Source: Dunaliella salina
Lineage: Eukaryota > Chlorophyta > Chlorophyceae > Chlamydomonadales > Dunaliellaceae
Assembly (NCBI GenBank): GCA_002284615.2
Contig: MU069861.1
Location: 231,707 to 254,703 of the forward strand
DNA length: 22,997 bases
Direction of reading: 5' to 3'
Positions 13,254-21,083 of this stretch are shown here, in pieces; position 1 is the first letter of the stretch; each line of letters starts with the position of its first letter. The notes below the pieces were generated by a model. The model was not told where the DNA came from and made no database searches. It saw only the letters and a program-made list of their open reading frames with translations. The position numbers were made by a program, and so were the translations under genes.

Positions 13254-13255
13254 AC
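13203..13255. repeat. (CA)n microsatellite
   Basis: Uninterrupted CA dinucleotides to about 13243, then CGCACACG variants to 13255. It lies in the proposed intron between the long exon and the exon starting at 13333, and is the only CA-sense tract, whereas the TG tracts follow donors. Confidence 0.95.
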
Positions 13256-13332
13256 GAGCAAGCTATTTGAACAGGTTACACCCCACCCTCTCCATACACC
13301 TCTCCTGCCCACACACCTGCGCTCGCACGCAG

Positions 13333-13812
13333 GGAGCCCCACACACCGCCGTGCCCCCAACACCACAGACAACGCCTCACCCTCCGTTGCTGCTGCTGCT
13401 ACTGCTGACATGGCGGAGATCGCTGCTCCTACTGCTGCCGCTGGCGAGAGCCCAGGCGCAGTGTGCAGTGTGCTGGTATGCCCGCCCACCTCTGCTGCAC
13501 CCAACCAGCGCTACCAGAGGCTGAGCAGTGCCAGGCTATCCTCCAGGCGCAGCCCATCTCCCGCGTGCCGCACTCCTTTGGATGCACGTTTTGACGAGCA
13601 GCAACCCTTGGACGCACGCCCGGAGCAGCGACCTTTGGCCTCTGCTGGCATTGTGACGTGGTCCTCCTCAGAATCTGACACCATCCCAGGGGAGCCAGAG
13701 CATCCCCAGCAGCAGCAGCAACAGCAACAACAAAACCAGGAGCAGCAGCAGCAGCAGAGCAGGGAGGAGGCGTGCGACGGTCAAGAAACCGCTGCTGCCT
13801 TGCCCCTCCGAG
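13333..13812 (+). CDS. Candidate exon, 160 codons, phase 1-1, with a diverged IVWPS-type module
   Basis: It is proposed from CGCACGCAG (ending 13332) to CTCCGAG before GTGCGT at 13813. The frame reads GSPTHRRAPNTTDNASPSV at the start, then Ala-rich and Ser/Arg-rich parts. Near 13640-13690 it reads ASAGIVTWSSSESD, a variant of the ASARIVWPS module with an extra residue. This is followed by an acidic/Pro patch and about 20 Gln codons (13709-13760), then SREEACDGQETAAALPLR. Both ends split a Gly codon after its first base, as in the related exons downstream. The acceptor pyrimidine run is weak, so an alternative start at 13285 (TTGAACAG, phase 0) is possible. No known domain is recognised. Confidence 0.55.
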
Positions 13813-13845
13813 GTGCGTGCGTGCGTGCGTGCATGTATGTGTGTA

Positions 13846-13917
<72 letters not shown>

Positions 13918-13926
13918 GTGGGGCAG
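13813..13926 (+). other. Candidate 114-bp intron made almost wholly of TG repeat
   Basis: It begins GTGCGTGCGTGC, runs through (TG)n at 13835-13918 and ends TTGTGGGGCAG. Its length (114) is a multiple of three and it contains no stop in the frame of the flanking exons, so retention would insert 38 mostly Val-Cys residues. The splice boundaries are inferred from phase agreement on both sides. Confidence 0.45.
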
Positions 13927-14157
13927 ACTGGTACACAGAAGCACCTCATCGAGCAGGTGCTGCACCTCCTGGACCCTCAAAACCTCCTGTTGCTGCCCTT
14001 TCCTTGGATCGGGTCGTCATGCATGGCCAGTTTGTTGTTTCATGTGCTGCGCAGTGCTCAAGCAGTGCTTCAATGCTTTCCAGCTCAGATGCACGGCGCA
14101 ACATTTTACCAACCCAGCTTGTTTCTCCTCAAGGAGGATGTGCTTTGAGAAATGCAG
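13927..14157 (+). CDS. Candidate exon, 77 codons, phase 1-1
   Basis: It is proposed from GTGGGGCAG to AGAAATGCAG before GTGGCG at 14158. The frame starts DWYTEAPHRAGAAPPGPSK, continues through a mixed, non-repetitive stretch (AALSLDRVVMHGQFVV) and ends SSSDARRNILPTQLVSPQG...LRNAG. SSDARRNILPTQ may be a remote relative of the ASARIVWPS module. It is unusual in being non-repetitive. The frame stays open to 14228 if the donor is not used. The donor lies in the first unit of the 39-bp minisatellite. Confidence 0.45.
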
Positions 14158-14820
14158 GTGGCGGGTGTCATCAAGCTCTTGGGAAACGAGAAATGCAGAT
14201 TGCGGAACATCAAGCACATGGGAAATGAGAGGTGCAGACTCAGGATCATGGATCATCAAGCTCATAGGAAATGAGAAATGCATACAGCAGGTCACCAAGC
14301 TCATGAGAAATGAGACATGCAGGTGGCGGATCATCAAGCTCATGGGAAACGGGAGATGCAGACGGTAGGTCATCAAGCTCACGGGAAACAAGAAATGCAG
14401 GCACTGATCAACAAGCTCACAGGAAATGAGAAACGCAGGCGGCAGGTCATCAAGCTCATGGGAAATGAGGAAGGTAGGCGGCGGAACACCAAGCTCATGG
14501 GGAACGAGAAGTGCAGACGGCAGGTCATCAAGCTCACAGGAAATGAGAAACGCAGGCGGCAGGTCATGAAGCTCATGGGAAACGAGGAAGGCAAGCAGCG
14601 GATCATGAAGCACATGGGAAACGAGAAACGCAGGCGCTGATCATCAAGCTCACGGGAAATGAGAAGTGCAGGCGGCAGGTCATCAAGCTCATGGGAAACG
14701 AGAAATGCAGACGCTGATCAACAAGCTGAAGGGAAATGAGAAATGCAGACGGCAGGTCATCAAGCTCATTGGAAACGAGGAAGGCAGACGGCGGATCCTG
14801 AAGCACGTGGGAAATGCTTT
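14147..14820 (+). repeat. 39-bp minisatellite, 17 copies
   Basis: Anchors AAGC(T/A)C recur every 39 bp from 14173 to about 14800. The exceptions are one 46-bp step (14212 to 14258) and one or two steps shortened by 1-2 bp (for example 14375 to 14413). The consensus unit is ATCAAGCTCATGGGAAACGA, then GAAATGCAGACGGCAGGTC. Because 39 is divisible by three, one frame reads IKLMGNEKCRRQV repeatedly, but the shorter steps cause stops near 14405, 14638 and 14716, so continuous coding is unlikely. It probably lies in an intron. Confidence 0.93.
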
Positions 14821-14939
14821 GCTGCACTTGTTGAAGCCTTGTGGCGTGGGGCTCACAAACAGCAACAGCCGCACTGCTCATGCTGCAGACGCACGCCCCC
14901 TGTTGCACATGCTGCAGCACATACTGACGTGTTGCTCGG

Positions 14940-15625
14940 GTTGCAGGCACACTGGTCCTGCCAAACAGCCTGCTGTACCAGCTACACTGCTCAGGTGAAG
15001 GCGCGCTTTCTCAGTTGCGCAGAACATGCCACAGCATGCACAACCTGTCGTTCAGGTTGCAGACACACTTGTCCTGCCAAGCAGCCATAGCCACACAGCT
15101 CATGCTGCAGGCGCTCACACCCTGTTGCTCACACATCAACGCACACAAGCAGTTGCTCAGTTTGCCGACACACTCGTCCTGCCAAACAGCCTGCTGTACC
15201 AGCTACACTGCTCAGGTGAAGGCGCGCTTTCTCAGTTGCGCAGAACATGCCACAGCATGTACAACCTGTCGTTCAGGTCGCAGACGCACTTGCCCTGCCA
15301 AACAGCCACAGCCACACAGCTCATGCTGCAGGCGCTCACACCCTGTTGCTCGCACATCAATGCACACAAGCAGTTGCTCAGTTTGCCAACACACTTGTCC
15401 TGCCAAACAGCCACAGCCACACAGCTCATGCTGCAGGCGCTCACACCCTGTTGCACATACAACAACGCACACAAGCAGTCGCTCAGTTGCAGACACACTT
15501 GTCCTGCCAAACAGTCACAGCCACACAGCTCATGCAGGTGCGTGCGCCCTATTGCACACGCAACAACATGTACCGCCTGTCGCTCAGCTTGCAGATGCGC
15601 AGGTCCTGCCAAACATCCACAGGCA
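14940..15625 (+). repeat. Tandem array of 102-116-bp units with a 221-bp higher-order period
   Basis: TCCTGCCAA-type anchors occur at 14956, 15072, 15177, 15293, 15398, 15502 and 15604. The first four alternate 116 and 105 bp. Alternating units carry CTGCTGTACCAGCTACACTG (14970 and 15191), giving a 221-bp dimer repeat. The units read AADTLVLPNSHSHTAHAAG in one frame, but the 221-bp step shifts the frame, so the array is probably intronic or a decayed exon array. Most units contain TTGCAG, a possible acceptor. Confidence 0.9.
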
Positions 15626-15689
15626 CAGGGCACGCTGCTCATGTTGTAGGGGCACATGCCCTCACGCCCAGTTCATCTTTTGCTCTGTT

Positions 15690-16364
15690 CTTGCTGCAGG
15701 TGAAAATGACTTCATGCTCTGCTCATTCCTCTTGCACTGCTCTTGATGCAAGTGCGCATGCCCTTTTTGCCCTTTGGCCCTTCAACTCCTCCAAGGCCAT
15801 GCGGCCTTGCACACTCTCACGCTCCTTGCCTCTCTTTATCATTTCAGGAGGAGGAGAAGCATGAGCTTGTCTCCTGTTGTTCAGCCCTTTCTGCAGGCAT
15901 GGATGCCCTTCGGCCTTGTGCCCCAAGTGAAATCATGTGGCCCTGCACACACTCATGCCCTTTGCCTTCCCTGATATTTCCAGACGGGGAAAAAGCGTGG
16001 CATCGCGTTTTCCTCTTTTTTTTTTGCAGGTGTGCTTACCCTTTTGGAGGAGAACAAGCGCGAGCATGTCTCCTGTTGCTCAGCCCTTCCGCAGGCATGG
16101 ATGCCCTTCGGCCCTGTGCCTCAACTGGAATCATGTGGCCCTGCACACACTCATGCCCCTTGCCTTCTCTGATATTTCCAGAAAGGGAAAAGCAGGGCAT
16201 TGTGTTTTTTCTCCTTTTTTTTTTTGCAGGTGCGCTTGCCCTTTTGCGCTTTTACCCTGTGCCTCCTCCAAGAACATGTGGCCCTGCACACACACATGCC
16301 TCCTCTGATATTTCCAGAAGGGAGAAAAGCAGGTTGTTGTTCTTTCGCTCCATTCTTTTTGCAG
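15690..16364 (+). repeat. Tandem array of decayed exon copies (MWPC type)
   Basis: Four units precede the better exon at 16365. Each has a pyrimidine-rich tract and (T)GCAG, then ATGCCCTT...GCC, then a (A/S)S(x)(I/N)MWPCTHSC-like core. The cores lie near 15783 (altered to AMRPCT), 15932, 16124 and 16271, followed by a GATATTTCCAGA block at 15973, 16171 and 16307. Copies 2 and 3 are nearly identical and in frame after CTGCAG or CCGCAG (exon starts 15896 and 16095), but no good donor follows. Copy 4 is frameshifted between its acceptor and core. One frame stays open through the whole array, so partial use cannot be excluded. Confidence 0.8.
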
Positions 16365-16478
16365 GTGCGAATGCCCTTTTACCCTTTGTCTCCTCCAAGA
16401 TCGTGTGGCCATGCGCAGAGTCTGAGTTTGCTCCGTCGGAAGAGGCAGAGCAAGAAGCAGAGTGCGGCACAGCAGAAG
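16365..16478 (+). CDS. Candidate exon, 38 codons, phase 1-1, IVWP module with acidic tail
   Basis: The acceptor is strong: a pyrimidine-rich tract ending CTTTTTGCAG at 16364. The exon reads ANALLPFVSSKIVWPCAESE, then FAPSEEAEQEAECGTAE, and ends GAA-G before GTGTGT. Length is 114 bp and both ends are in phase 1. The core SSKIVWPC matches the ASARIVWPS modules at 17355, 20252 and 21971, and the acidic tail fits the same layout. No known domain is recognised. This is the last and best-preserved member of the local array. Confidence 0.6.
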
Positions 16479-16520
16479 GTGTGTGCTTTCCTCTGTTTGT
16501 GCTTTCGTGTGCTTTCGTGT

Positions 16521-16525
<5 letters not shown>

Positions 16526-16601
<76 letters not shown>
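16526..16601. repeat. (TG)n microsatellite
   Basis: About 76 bp of TG begin 47 bp after the candidate donor at 16479, preceded by three GTG(T)GCTTTCGT-type 10-bp repeats at 16500-16525. Confidence 0.97.
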
Positions 16602-16603
<2 letters not shown>

Positions 16604-16930
16604 GTAGGTCCTGGAGAGGAGGTTATGCGTCATTCTGGAAAAGCCGTCATAAATGGTTTGATTTTCCTCATCACCTTGATCTGGCAAGAGGCGCTGTTTG
16701 TTGCATTCCTCAGCTTTCACTGATCTGCTGTGCTGTGTCAAGGGAGTTCCGAATCCCTGTATTGGTGTTTGACCTCTTGCGGTCTGTGCTGCATCTCCCA
16801 ATTAGCAAAATCTTGCAAGGATTTGGACTCAACATTTTATTAAAGGTGTCACCCTTCTTTCCACCTCCTGCTGCCCGAAATTAGCGTTGAGGAAGATTCT
16901 CACCGCTTACGGAATTCTTCTCCATCCCTC

Positions 16931-17354
16931 GCTGCCCAGGCAGCTTGAGATTATGCGCTCTGCTGCCCTTACGCCCTCGCATGTATTGTACCATAATGTT
17001 GTTCCTCTTGTCCATTTCTCGCTAATCATCCAGGCGACACTAGATTGCGTGCGCTGCTGTCTGATACCTCCGCAAGCGTTGTTCCATTACAACATATCTA
17101 TGAAGTCCACCTCTTGCTGGTCACCCAAACAAATTTGTATCCTGAGTGCTGCTGCCTGATGCCTCTGCATGAATTTTGCAATCCTCCAAGGGCTCCATTC
17201 CCGCTACTGCTGCCCCCACAAGTGTTGTGCCATACTTTATGTTTCTTGGCCACCACTCGCCAGGCACCCAGGCGACACTGGATTGCATGCGCTGCTGCCT
17301 GATGCCTCTGCAAGTGCTGTTCCATGACAGCGTATCCTTGTCTGCTTCTTGCAG
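16931..17354 (+). repeat. Decayed tandem copies of the 17355 exon (about 93-bp units)
   Basis: CAGGC(G/A)(A/G)C-type unit starts occur at 16936, 17031, about 17124, 17269 and 17361, with spacings near 95, 93, 145 and 92 bp. Each contains GCGCTGCTG(C/T)CTGATGCCTC and a GCAAG core followed by a broken (A/G)TTGTTCC or similar sequence where the last unit has GGATTGTGTGGCC. Stops and core changes mean they no longer encode IVWPS. They look like exon duplicates decaying inside the preceding intron. Confidence 0.75.
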
Positions 17355-17495
17355 GTCACCCAGGCGACTTGGAATCGCACGCGCTGCTGCCTGATGCCTC
17401 CGCAAGGATTGTGTGGCCCTCTGTGGAGTCCATTCCCGACGATGAGGGCCAGCAGCGGCAGCAGCCGCTGCAGCAGCCATCCACACCCAAAACAG
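17355..17495 (+). CDS. Candidate exon, 47 codons, phase 1-1, canonical ASARIVWPS module with Gln-rich tail
   Basis: Acceptor: TGTCTGCTTCTTGCAG (ends 17354). Donor: AAAACAG before GTGAGG at 17496. The exon reads HPGDLESHALLPDASARIVW, then PSVESIPDDEGQQRQQPLQQ, then PSTPKT. The segments are an N-terminal helix-like part, the conserved ARIVWPS core, an acidic patch, a Gln-rich stretch and a PSTP end. Both splice sites are the best in the window and both are phase 1. The tail is the template of the CAG-rich tandem repeat that follows. No known family is recognised. Confidence 0.65.
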
Positions 17496-17691
17496 GTGAG
17501 GTATCGAGGCTGTACCTTTGTATGGCTCATTAGGGTCGAAGCATTTGAGATGTCCTCCAGCAGCAGCAGCAGCAGCTGCAGCAGCTGCAGTTGCAGCCAT
17601 CCACACCCCAAACAAGTGTGGCGACAAGGTAGTAATGCTGTTTGGCACAGCAAGTTTGAAGCATTTGAGATGTCTTGCAAGCAGCAGCAGC

Positions 17692-17736
<45 letters not shown>

Positions 17737-17822
17737 CATCCACACCTCAAACAGGTGAGGCGACAAGGCAGTAATACTGTTTGGCACAGCAAGTTTGAAG
17801 CATTTGAGGTGCCTTACAAGCA

Positions 17823-17863
<41 letters not shown>

Positions 17864-17945
17864 CATCCACACCTCAAACAGGTGAGGCGACAAGGCAGTA
17901 ATGCTGTTTGGCACAGCAAGTTTGAAGCATTTGAGGTGTCTTACA

Positions 17946-17976
<31 letters not shown>

Positions 17977-18062
17977 GAAGCCATCCACACTTCAAACAGG
18001 TGAGGCGACAAGGCAGTAATGCTGTTAGGCACAGCAAGTTTGAAGCATTTGAGGTGTCTAAC

Positions 18063-18108
<46 letters not shown>

Positions 18109-18300
18109 CATCCACACTCCAAACAGGTGAGGTGACAAGGCAGTAATGCTGTTTGGCACAGCAAGTTTGAAGCAATTGAGATGTCTTACAAGCAGCAGCA
18201 GCAGCCATCCACACCCCAAACAAGTGAGGCGACAACGCAGTAATGCTGTTTGGCACAGCAGGACTGAATCGTTCAACTCGTCCAACAAGCAGCAGCCAAA
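17496..18300 (+). repeat. CAG-bearing tandem repeat built from an exon end and its donor
   Basis: CCATCCACAC anchors occur at 17477 (the exon itself), 17597, 17736, 17863, 17981, 18108 and 18205 (steps 120, 139, 127, 118, 127 and 97 bp). Each unit has GTGAGGCGACAAGGCAGTAA, CTGTTTGGCACAG, AAGTTTGAAGCATTTGAG, a CAG run of variable length, then AAGCCATCCACACC and (T/C)CAAACAG before GTGAG. Translated, the units read AVWHSKFEAFEVSYK(Q)nKPSTPQTG, a relative of IVWPSVES...QQ...PSTPKTG. Unit-length differences are mostly multiples of three, from CAG slippage. A TAA follows each donor, and one CAG run holds a TAG, so there is no continuous frame. Confidence 0.88.
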
Positions 18301-18379
18301 TATGATTCTACAGCCATTTCTGGGATCCCACATTGATAAAGTTTTGATTTTGGACCACACCTCAAGCAATTGCAGTAGC

Positions 18380-18640
18380 AAGGGCGCTGTTTGGCACTGC
18401 AGAATAGCATTGAGCATTCAACAAGCCCTCCGAGCAGCACCCCTCTATGCTCAACGTATTGTGATGCCTCCAGTGCCAGGCGAACAAGCATGCAGGGGTA
18501 CTGCTTGTCGTAATGATGGTGTGGGCCGTTATATTGGATCACTGGGCTCTGCGCAGCAGATAATGCTGCATGGCCTTGCGCTGCTTCCTGAGGCTGATAA
18601 CCTGAGTGGTGTCTGCTGCACAGGGCCTGGCTGATGCTGA
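18380..18640 (+). pseudogene. Diverged module remnants after the CAG array
   Basis: GCTGTTTGGCACTGCAG at 18385 repeats the array unit start once more. About 70 bp on, CAACGTATTGTGATGCCTCC (18453) reads QRIVMPPVPGEQ, with the module Trp replaced by Met. The frame is open to 18634 (VGRYIGSLGSAQQIMLHG...), but no donor stands out. Just downstream, GCCTGGCTGATGC occurs twice (near 18626 and 18667). Confidence 0.4.
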
Positions 18641-19046
18641 CCTGCTGTGAAGAGTGCGGTACAGAGCCTGGCTGATGCCAAGGGGCTGTGTAGGGAGCTG
18701 TGTAGAGCTCGACTGAGGCTGAGCACCCCTACACGGCCTACCCTGCTATGAGACCATCACTGTCGATGCACATGTGCGCACATCTAGGATCTTGCCATGG
18801 TGCGCTAGCTTCACTCATAAGATAACCATCCGAACTTGGTTCCATGCTCATATAGTGCCTCCATGCGTATGAGTAGCACCCCTGCTGCATCTGTATGAGA
18901 CAGGGATGGGTAGTGTTAGAGCTCAAAATTGTGCACAAACTCAACATAAAAAAAACTCAATTTGACAAACCGGCAAGCTATCCATCCCTGGTTTGTGGTC
19001 AGGGACGGTGCCCGCAAGCTTCGCAGTGCTCATGCGTGAAAGCAGT
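18641..19046. other. Unassigned spacer
   Basis: No gene, RNA or clear repeat is recognised in this stretch; it is probably intronic if the exon series is one gene. Confidence 0.5.
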
Positions 19047-19420
19047 GCGGCTCCTCAAGCCCAAGCAGTGCATGTGCAACAGAGCAGCGCCTGTGGGCAA
19101 AACAGTGCTTTGTCAGAAAACGTAGTTTGTTCATTTCGCATGAGATGGTGCTTGAGAGGGGAAGCAAGGCGGTTCAGCAGGGCGGCTCCTCAAGCCCAGG
19201 CAGTGCCTGCGCGGCAAAGCACGTGGTTCCTCAAACCTGTGCAGCGCCTACCCAGTAAAACAGTGCCTTGTCAGGGAAAGTAGTGTGTGAATTGCAGCAT
19301 GACATGGTACTTGAGTGGGGAAGCAGTGCGGTTCCTCGAGCCCAAGCAAGCAGCGCCTGTGGAGAACATCAGTGCCTTGTCTGGGAAGCTAACGAGTCCA
19401 TTCCAGCATGACATGACAAG
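19047..19420. repeat. Diverged 135-146-bp tandem repeat
   Basis: GCGG(C/T)TCCTC(A/G)AGCCCA anchors occur at 19047, 19182 and 19328. They are associated with CAGTGCCTTGTC(A/T)G and GCATGA(G/C)ATGG blocks. Copies differ by many substitutions and small indels. No frame is maintained. Confidence 0.75.
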
Positions 19421-19818
19421 TTTTAGGTTGAGGGTTTTGGGATTATGCTTTGCCTGTTGTAATTGTGCGTGAGTGGGGAACTGGGGGGTGCCTCAAGCTT
19501 GAGCTCAACTTGAGCGGTGCTCAAGTGGGCAAGAGCCAAAGCTGTGCTTGCTTGAGGCCTTGGTAGCATGTGCTTCCTTTTCTTTCTTTGATGTAGCTGC
19601 GCACCGGCGGGCAGGGTGCGCTTGCCTGTACATGCTCACCAGCTCATGCCGAGTCAGGTGTGACCTGTAAAAGGAAAGAAAGGGCTGCTCCAGGCGAGAA
19701 ATCCGCGTGCAGCTTGGGAAAGGTTCCTTGACCAGCACTCAACCTGAAATGTCAAGTTTTATCCATGTATGACCATGCTCAGCTGTGAATGCCCAAGTAC
19801 ATAAGCTAGCCCCCCAGC

Positions 19819-20092
19819 CGATTTGCAAGTAACCTGGATTTTTGAATGTGACTTATGTATGTGCATGTGACCATGCTCACCTGCATGTTTCTATGTATGT
19901 AAGCCAGGAGCTAGTTGTCCCCCCCCCCCTCCCCCTCTCTTTACCCCCAGGTCGATCTGCAAGTAACCTGGATTTTTGAATGTGACTTATGTATGTCCAT
20001 GTGACAATGCTCACCTACATGTTCCTATGCATGTAAGCAAGGAGCTACTTATCGACCCATGTCCCTCCCCTCTCTACCCCCCAGCCGATTTG

Positions 20093-20095
<3 letters not shown>
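19819..20095. repeat. 133-134-bp tandem repeat
   Basis: CGAT(T/C)TGCA at 19819, 19953 and 20086 mark two full copies and the start of a third. Each contains AGTAACCTGGATTTTTGAAT, GACTTATGTATGT, and GTAAGC(C/A)AGGAGCTA, then a C-rich stretch. The third copy is interrupted by the AT microsatellite. Confidence 0.9.
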
Positions 20096-20188
<93 letters not shown>

Positions 20189-20190
20189 TA
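20096..20190. repeat. (AT)n microsatellite
   Basis: About 90 bp of alternating AT, with one AA interruption near 20184. It begins inside the third copy of the 134-bp repeat, so it arose or expanded after that repeat formed. Apparent Ile-Tyr frames through it are artefacts. Confidence 0.97.
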
Positions 20191-20251
20191 AACAAGAAGG
20201 CTTTGACTGCGCAAGCTGGAGAGTGCATGAGGTGTGGGTGTTTGGTTGCAG

Positions 20252-20371
20252 GCAGGTGGAGAGCACACAACGCTCAGCGCCTACATACATCGAGCGCCTC
20301 AGCACGCATTGTGTGGCCTTCAACGGACTCTGAGGATCTGGAGCAGCAGGCCACGCCTGCATCAGCCTGGG
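20252..20371 (+). CDS. Candidate exon, 40 codons, phase 1-1, canonical ASARIVWPS module
   Basis: Acceptor: GGTGTTTGGTTGCAG (ends 20251). Donor: GCCTGGG before GTGAGC at 20372. The exon reads [20 protein letters not shown], then [19 protein letters not shown]. The core and the acidic-Gln tail match the exon at 17355, with a shorter Gln part. Length is 120 bp, and both ends split a Gly codon after the first base. An alternative acceptor 4 bp downstream (GGCAG) would change the phase, so the upstream one is preferred. No known domain is recognised. Confidence 0.62.
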
Positions 20372-20434
20372 GTGAGCTGGCTTGTGTTCTTGGCTAACAG
20401 AATTAGCACACTGACACTGTTTGGCCCTCCACAG

Positions 20435-20479
20435 ACTCTGAGGATGTAGAGCAGCAGGCCATGCCTGCATCTGTCGAGG
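20435..20479 (+). CDS. Candidate micro-exon, 15 codons, phase 1-1, truncated module
   Basis: CCCTCCACAG at 20434 can act as an acceptor, and GTCGAGG before GTGAGT is a strong donor. The piece reads DSEDVEQQAMPASVE, closely matching the tail of the 20252 exon ([15 protein letters not shown]). Upstream of the acceptor the core is still visible as TVWPST, but an in-frame TAG lies 10 codons further up (20404). A full-length exon would therefore be interrupted, and only the short form is clean. Confidence 0.4.
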
Positions 20480-20610
20480 GTGAGTCAACTTGTGCTCATG
20501 ACCACAAGGCCCATAGAAGTGGCACCCTGACATGGGTTGCAGCATCTGAGAGCAGATCCAGCAACAAAAACGGATCAGCTTGTGCGTGTTGCACAAAGAA
20601 GTAGGCTAAG

Positions 20611-20635
20611 TGTGTGTGNGNGGGGGGGGGGGGGG
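20611..20635. repeat. TG/G-run with ambiguous bases
   Basis: GTGTGTG leads into a run of G with undetermined bases at 20619 and 20621. The true length of the homopolymer is uncertain. Confidence 0.8.
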
Positions 20636-20832
20636 AAGGGGTGATTGAGATCAGGTGTCCGATGGGGAGGCAAGAAGAGGGATGCTTCTCTGTGGAAGTG
20701 GATGTAGGTTTCAATGTGGTTGTGAAGGTGTGCATGTGTGTGCCAGGAAGATCAGACTAAAATGTGTGCTGTTGCATGAATGGGGCTGCAGCACACCCAG
20801 GCGCGTAAGTCACAACATACACGTGTGAGCTA

Positions 20833-21070
20833 CGCTCAGTGCATGAGCCAAAAGAAAAGAAAGGAAAAGGAAAGATCTATACTTGCCATTCAGTTGCGGG
20901 TATTAAGGAAAGGGCCCCCCCATTGACCTCCACAAAAGGGCACCGACTTCTTAACCCTGGCCACCAGGACTTGAACCGCAGACCTCTCCCTTGCTGGTGC
21001 GCCCCATACACCAACTGGGATGGCTGTAATATGACAGCCGATAATCTCCATCCCAGAGCCACGATACTGG
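20833..21070 (-). mobile_element. tRNA-derived SINE-like insertion
   Basis: On the minus strand, CAGTTGGTGTATGGGGCGCA (A-box-like) is followed by GCGGTTCAAGTCCTGGTGG. Its GGTTCAAGTCC (complement of 20967-20977) is a near-consensus RNA polymerase III B box. The anticodon stem does not fold well, so this is not a working tRNA gene. The minus-strand 3' side ends in a pyrimidine-rich tail (complement of 20851-20875, an AAAGAAAAG-type purine run). CAC(G/A)TGTGAGCTA occurs on both sides, at 20820-20832 and 21071-21083, consistent with a 13-bp target-site duplication with one mismatch. tRNA-headed SINEs transpose using LINE enzymes; a T-rich rather than A-rich tail is less common. The element is antisense within a proposed intron. 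Confidence 0.55.
21016..21055. repeat. Inverted repeat in the SINE head
   Basis: TGGGATGGCTGT at 21016-21027 pairs with ACAGCC (21034-21039) and then ATCCCA (21050-21055), leaving a 10-nt bulge. It covers the 5' flank of the A-box-like part, and the duplicated CATCCCA may reflect a partial duplication of the tRNA-like head. Confidence 0.6.
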
Positions 21071-21083
21071 CACATGTGAGCTA

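Noticed and set aside
13429..13980. Minus-strand frame with a Thr-His run opposite the TG tract
   Set aside because: It is a shadow of the microsatellite and the + strand exon. Splice phase agreement supports the + strand.
14317..14640. A 107-codon coding exon from the 39-bp minisatellite (IKLMGNEKCRRQV repeats)
   Set aside because: The 1-2-bp shortened steps bring in stops, and the frame is kept only because 39 is divisible by three. It is more likely intronic.
14147..15625. A CRISPR array, given regular direct repeats
   Set aside because: Repeats are contiguous and diverged with no unique spacers, and the context is eukaryotic.
15743..16723. One continuous 326-codon gene
   Set aside because: The open frame runs across repeated pyrimidine tracts with TTTGCAG and through the TG tract. 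The repeated exon structure with splice signals explains it better.
20045..20596. Frames with Ile-Tyr repeats across the AT tract
   Set aside because: Alternating AT is stop-free by nature, and flanking sequence on both strands shows no coding signal.
20940..21030. A working tRNA gene on the minus strand
   Set aside because: The B box is good, but the anticodon stem and part of the T stem do not pair. A tail and flanking duplication fit a SINE better.
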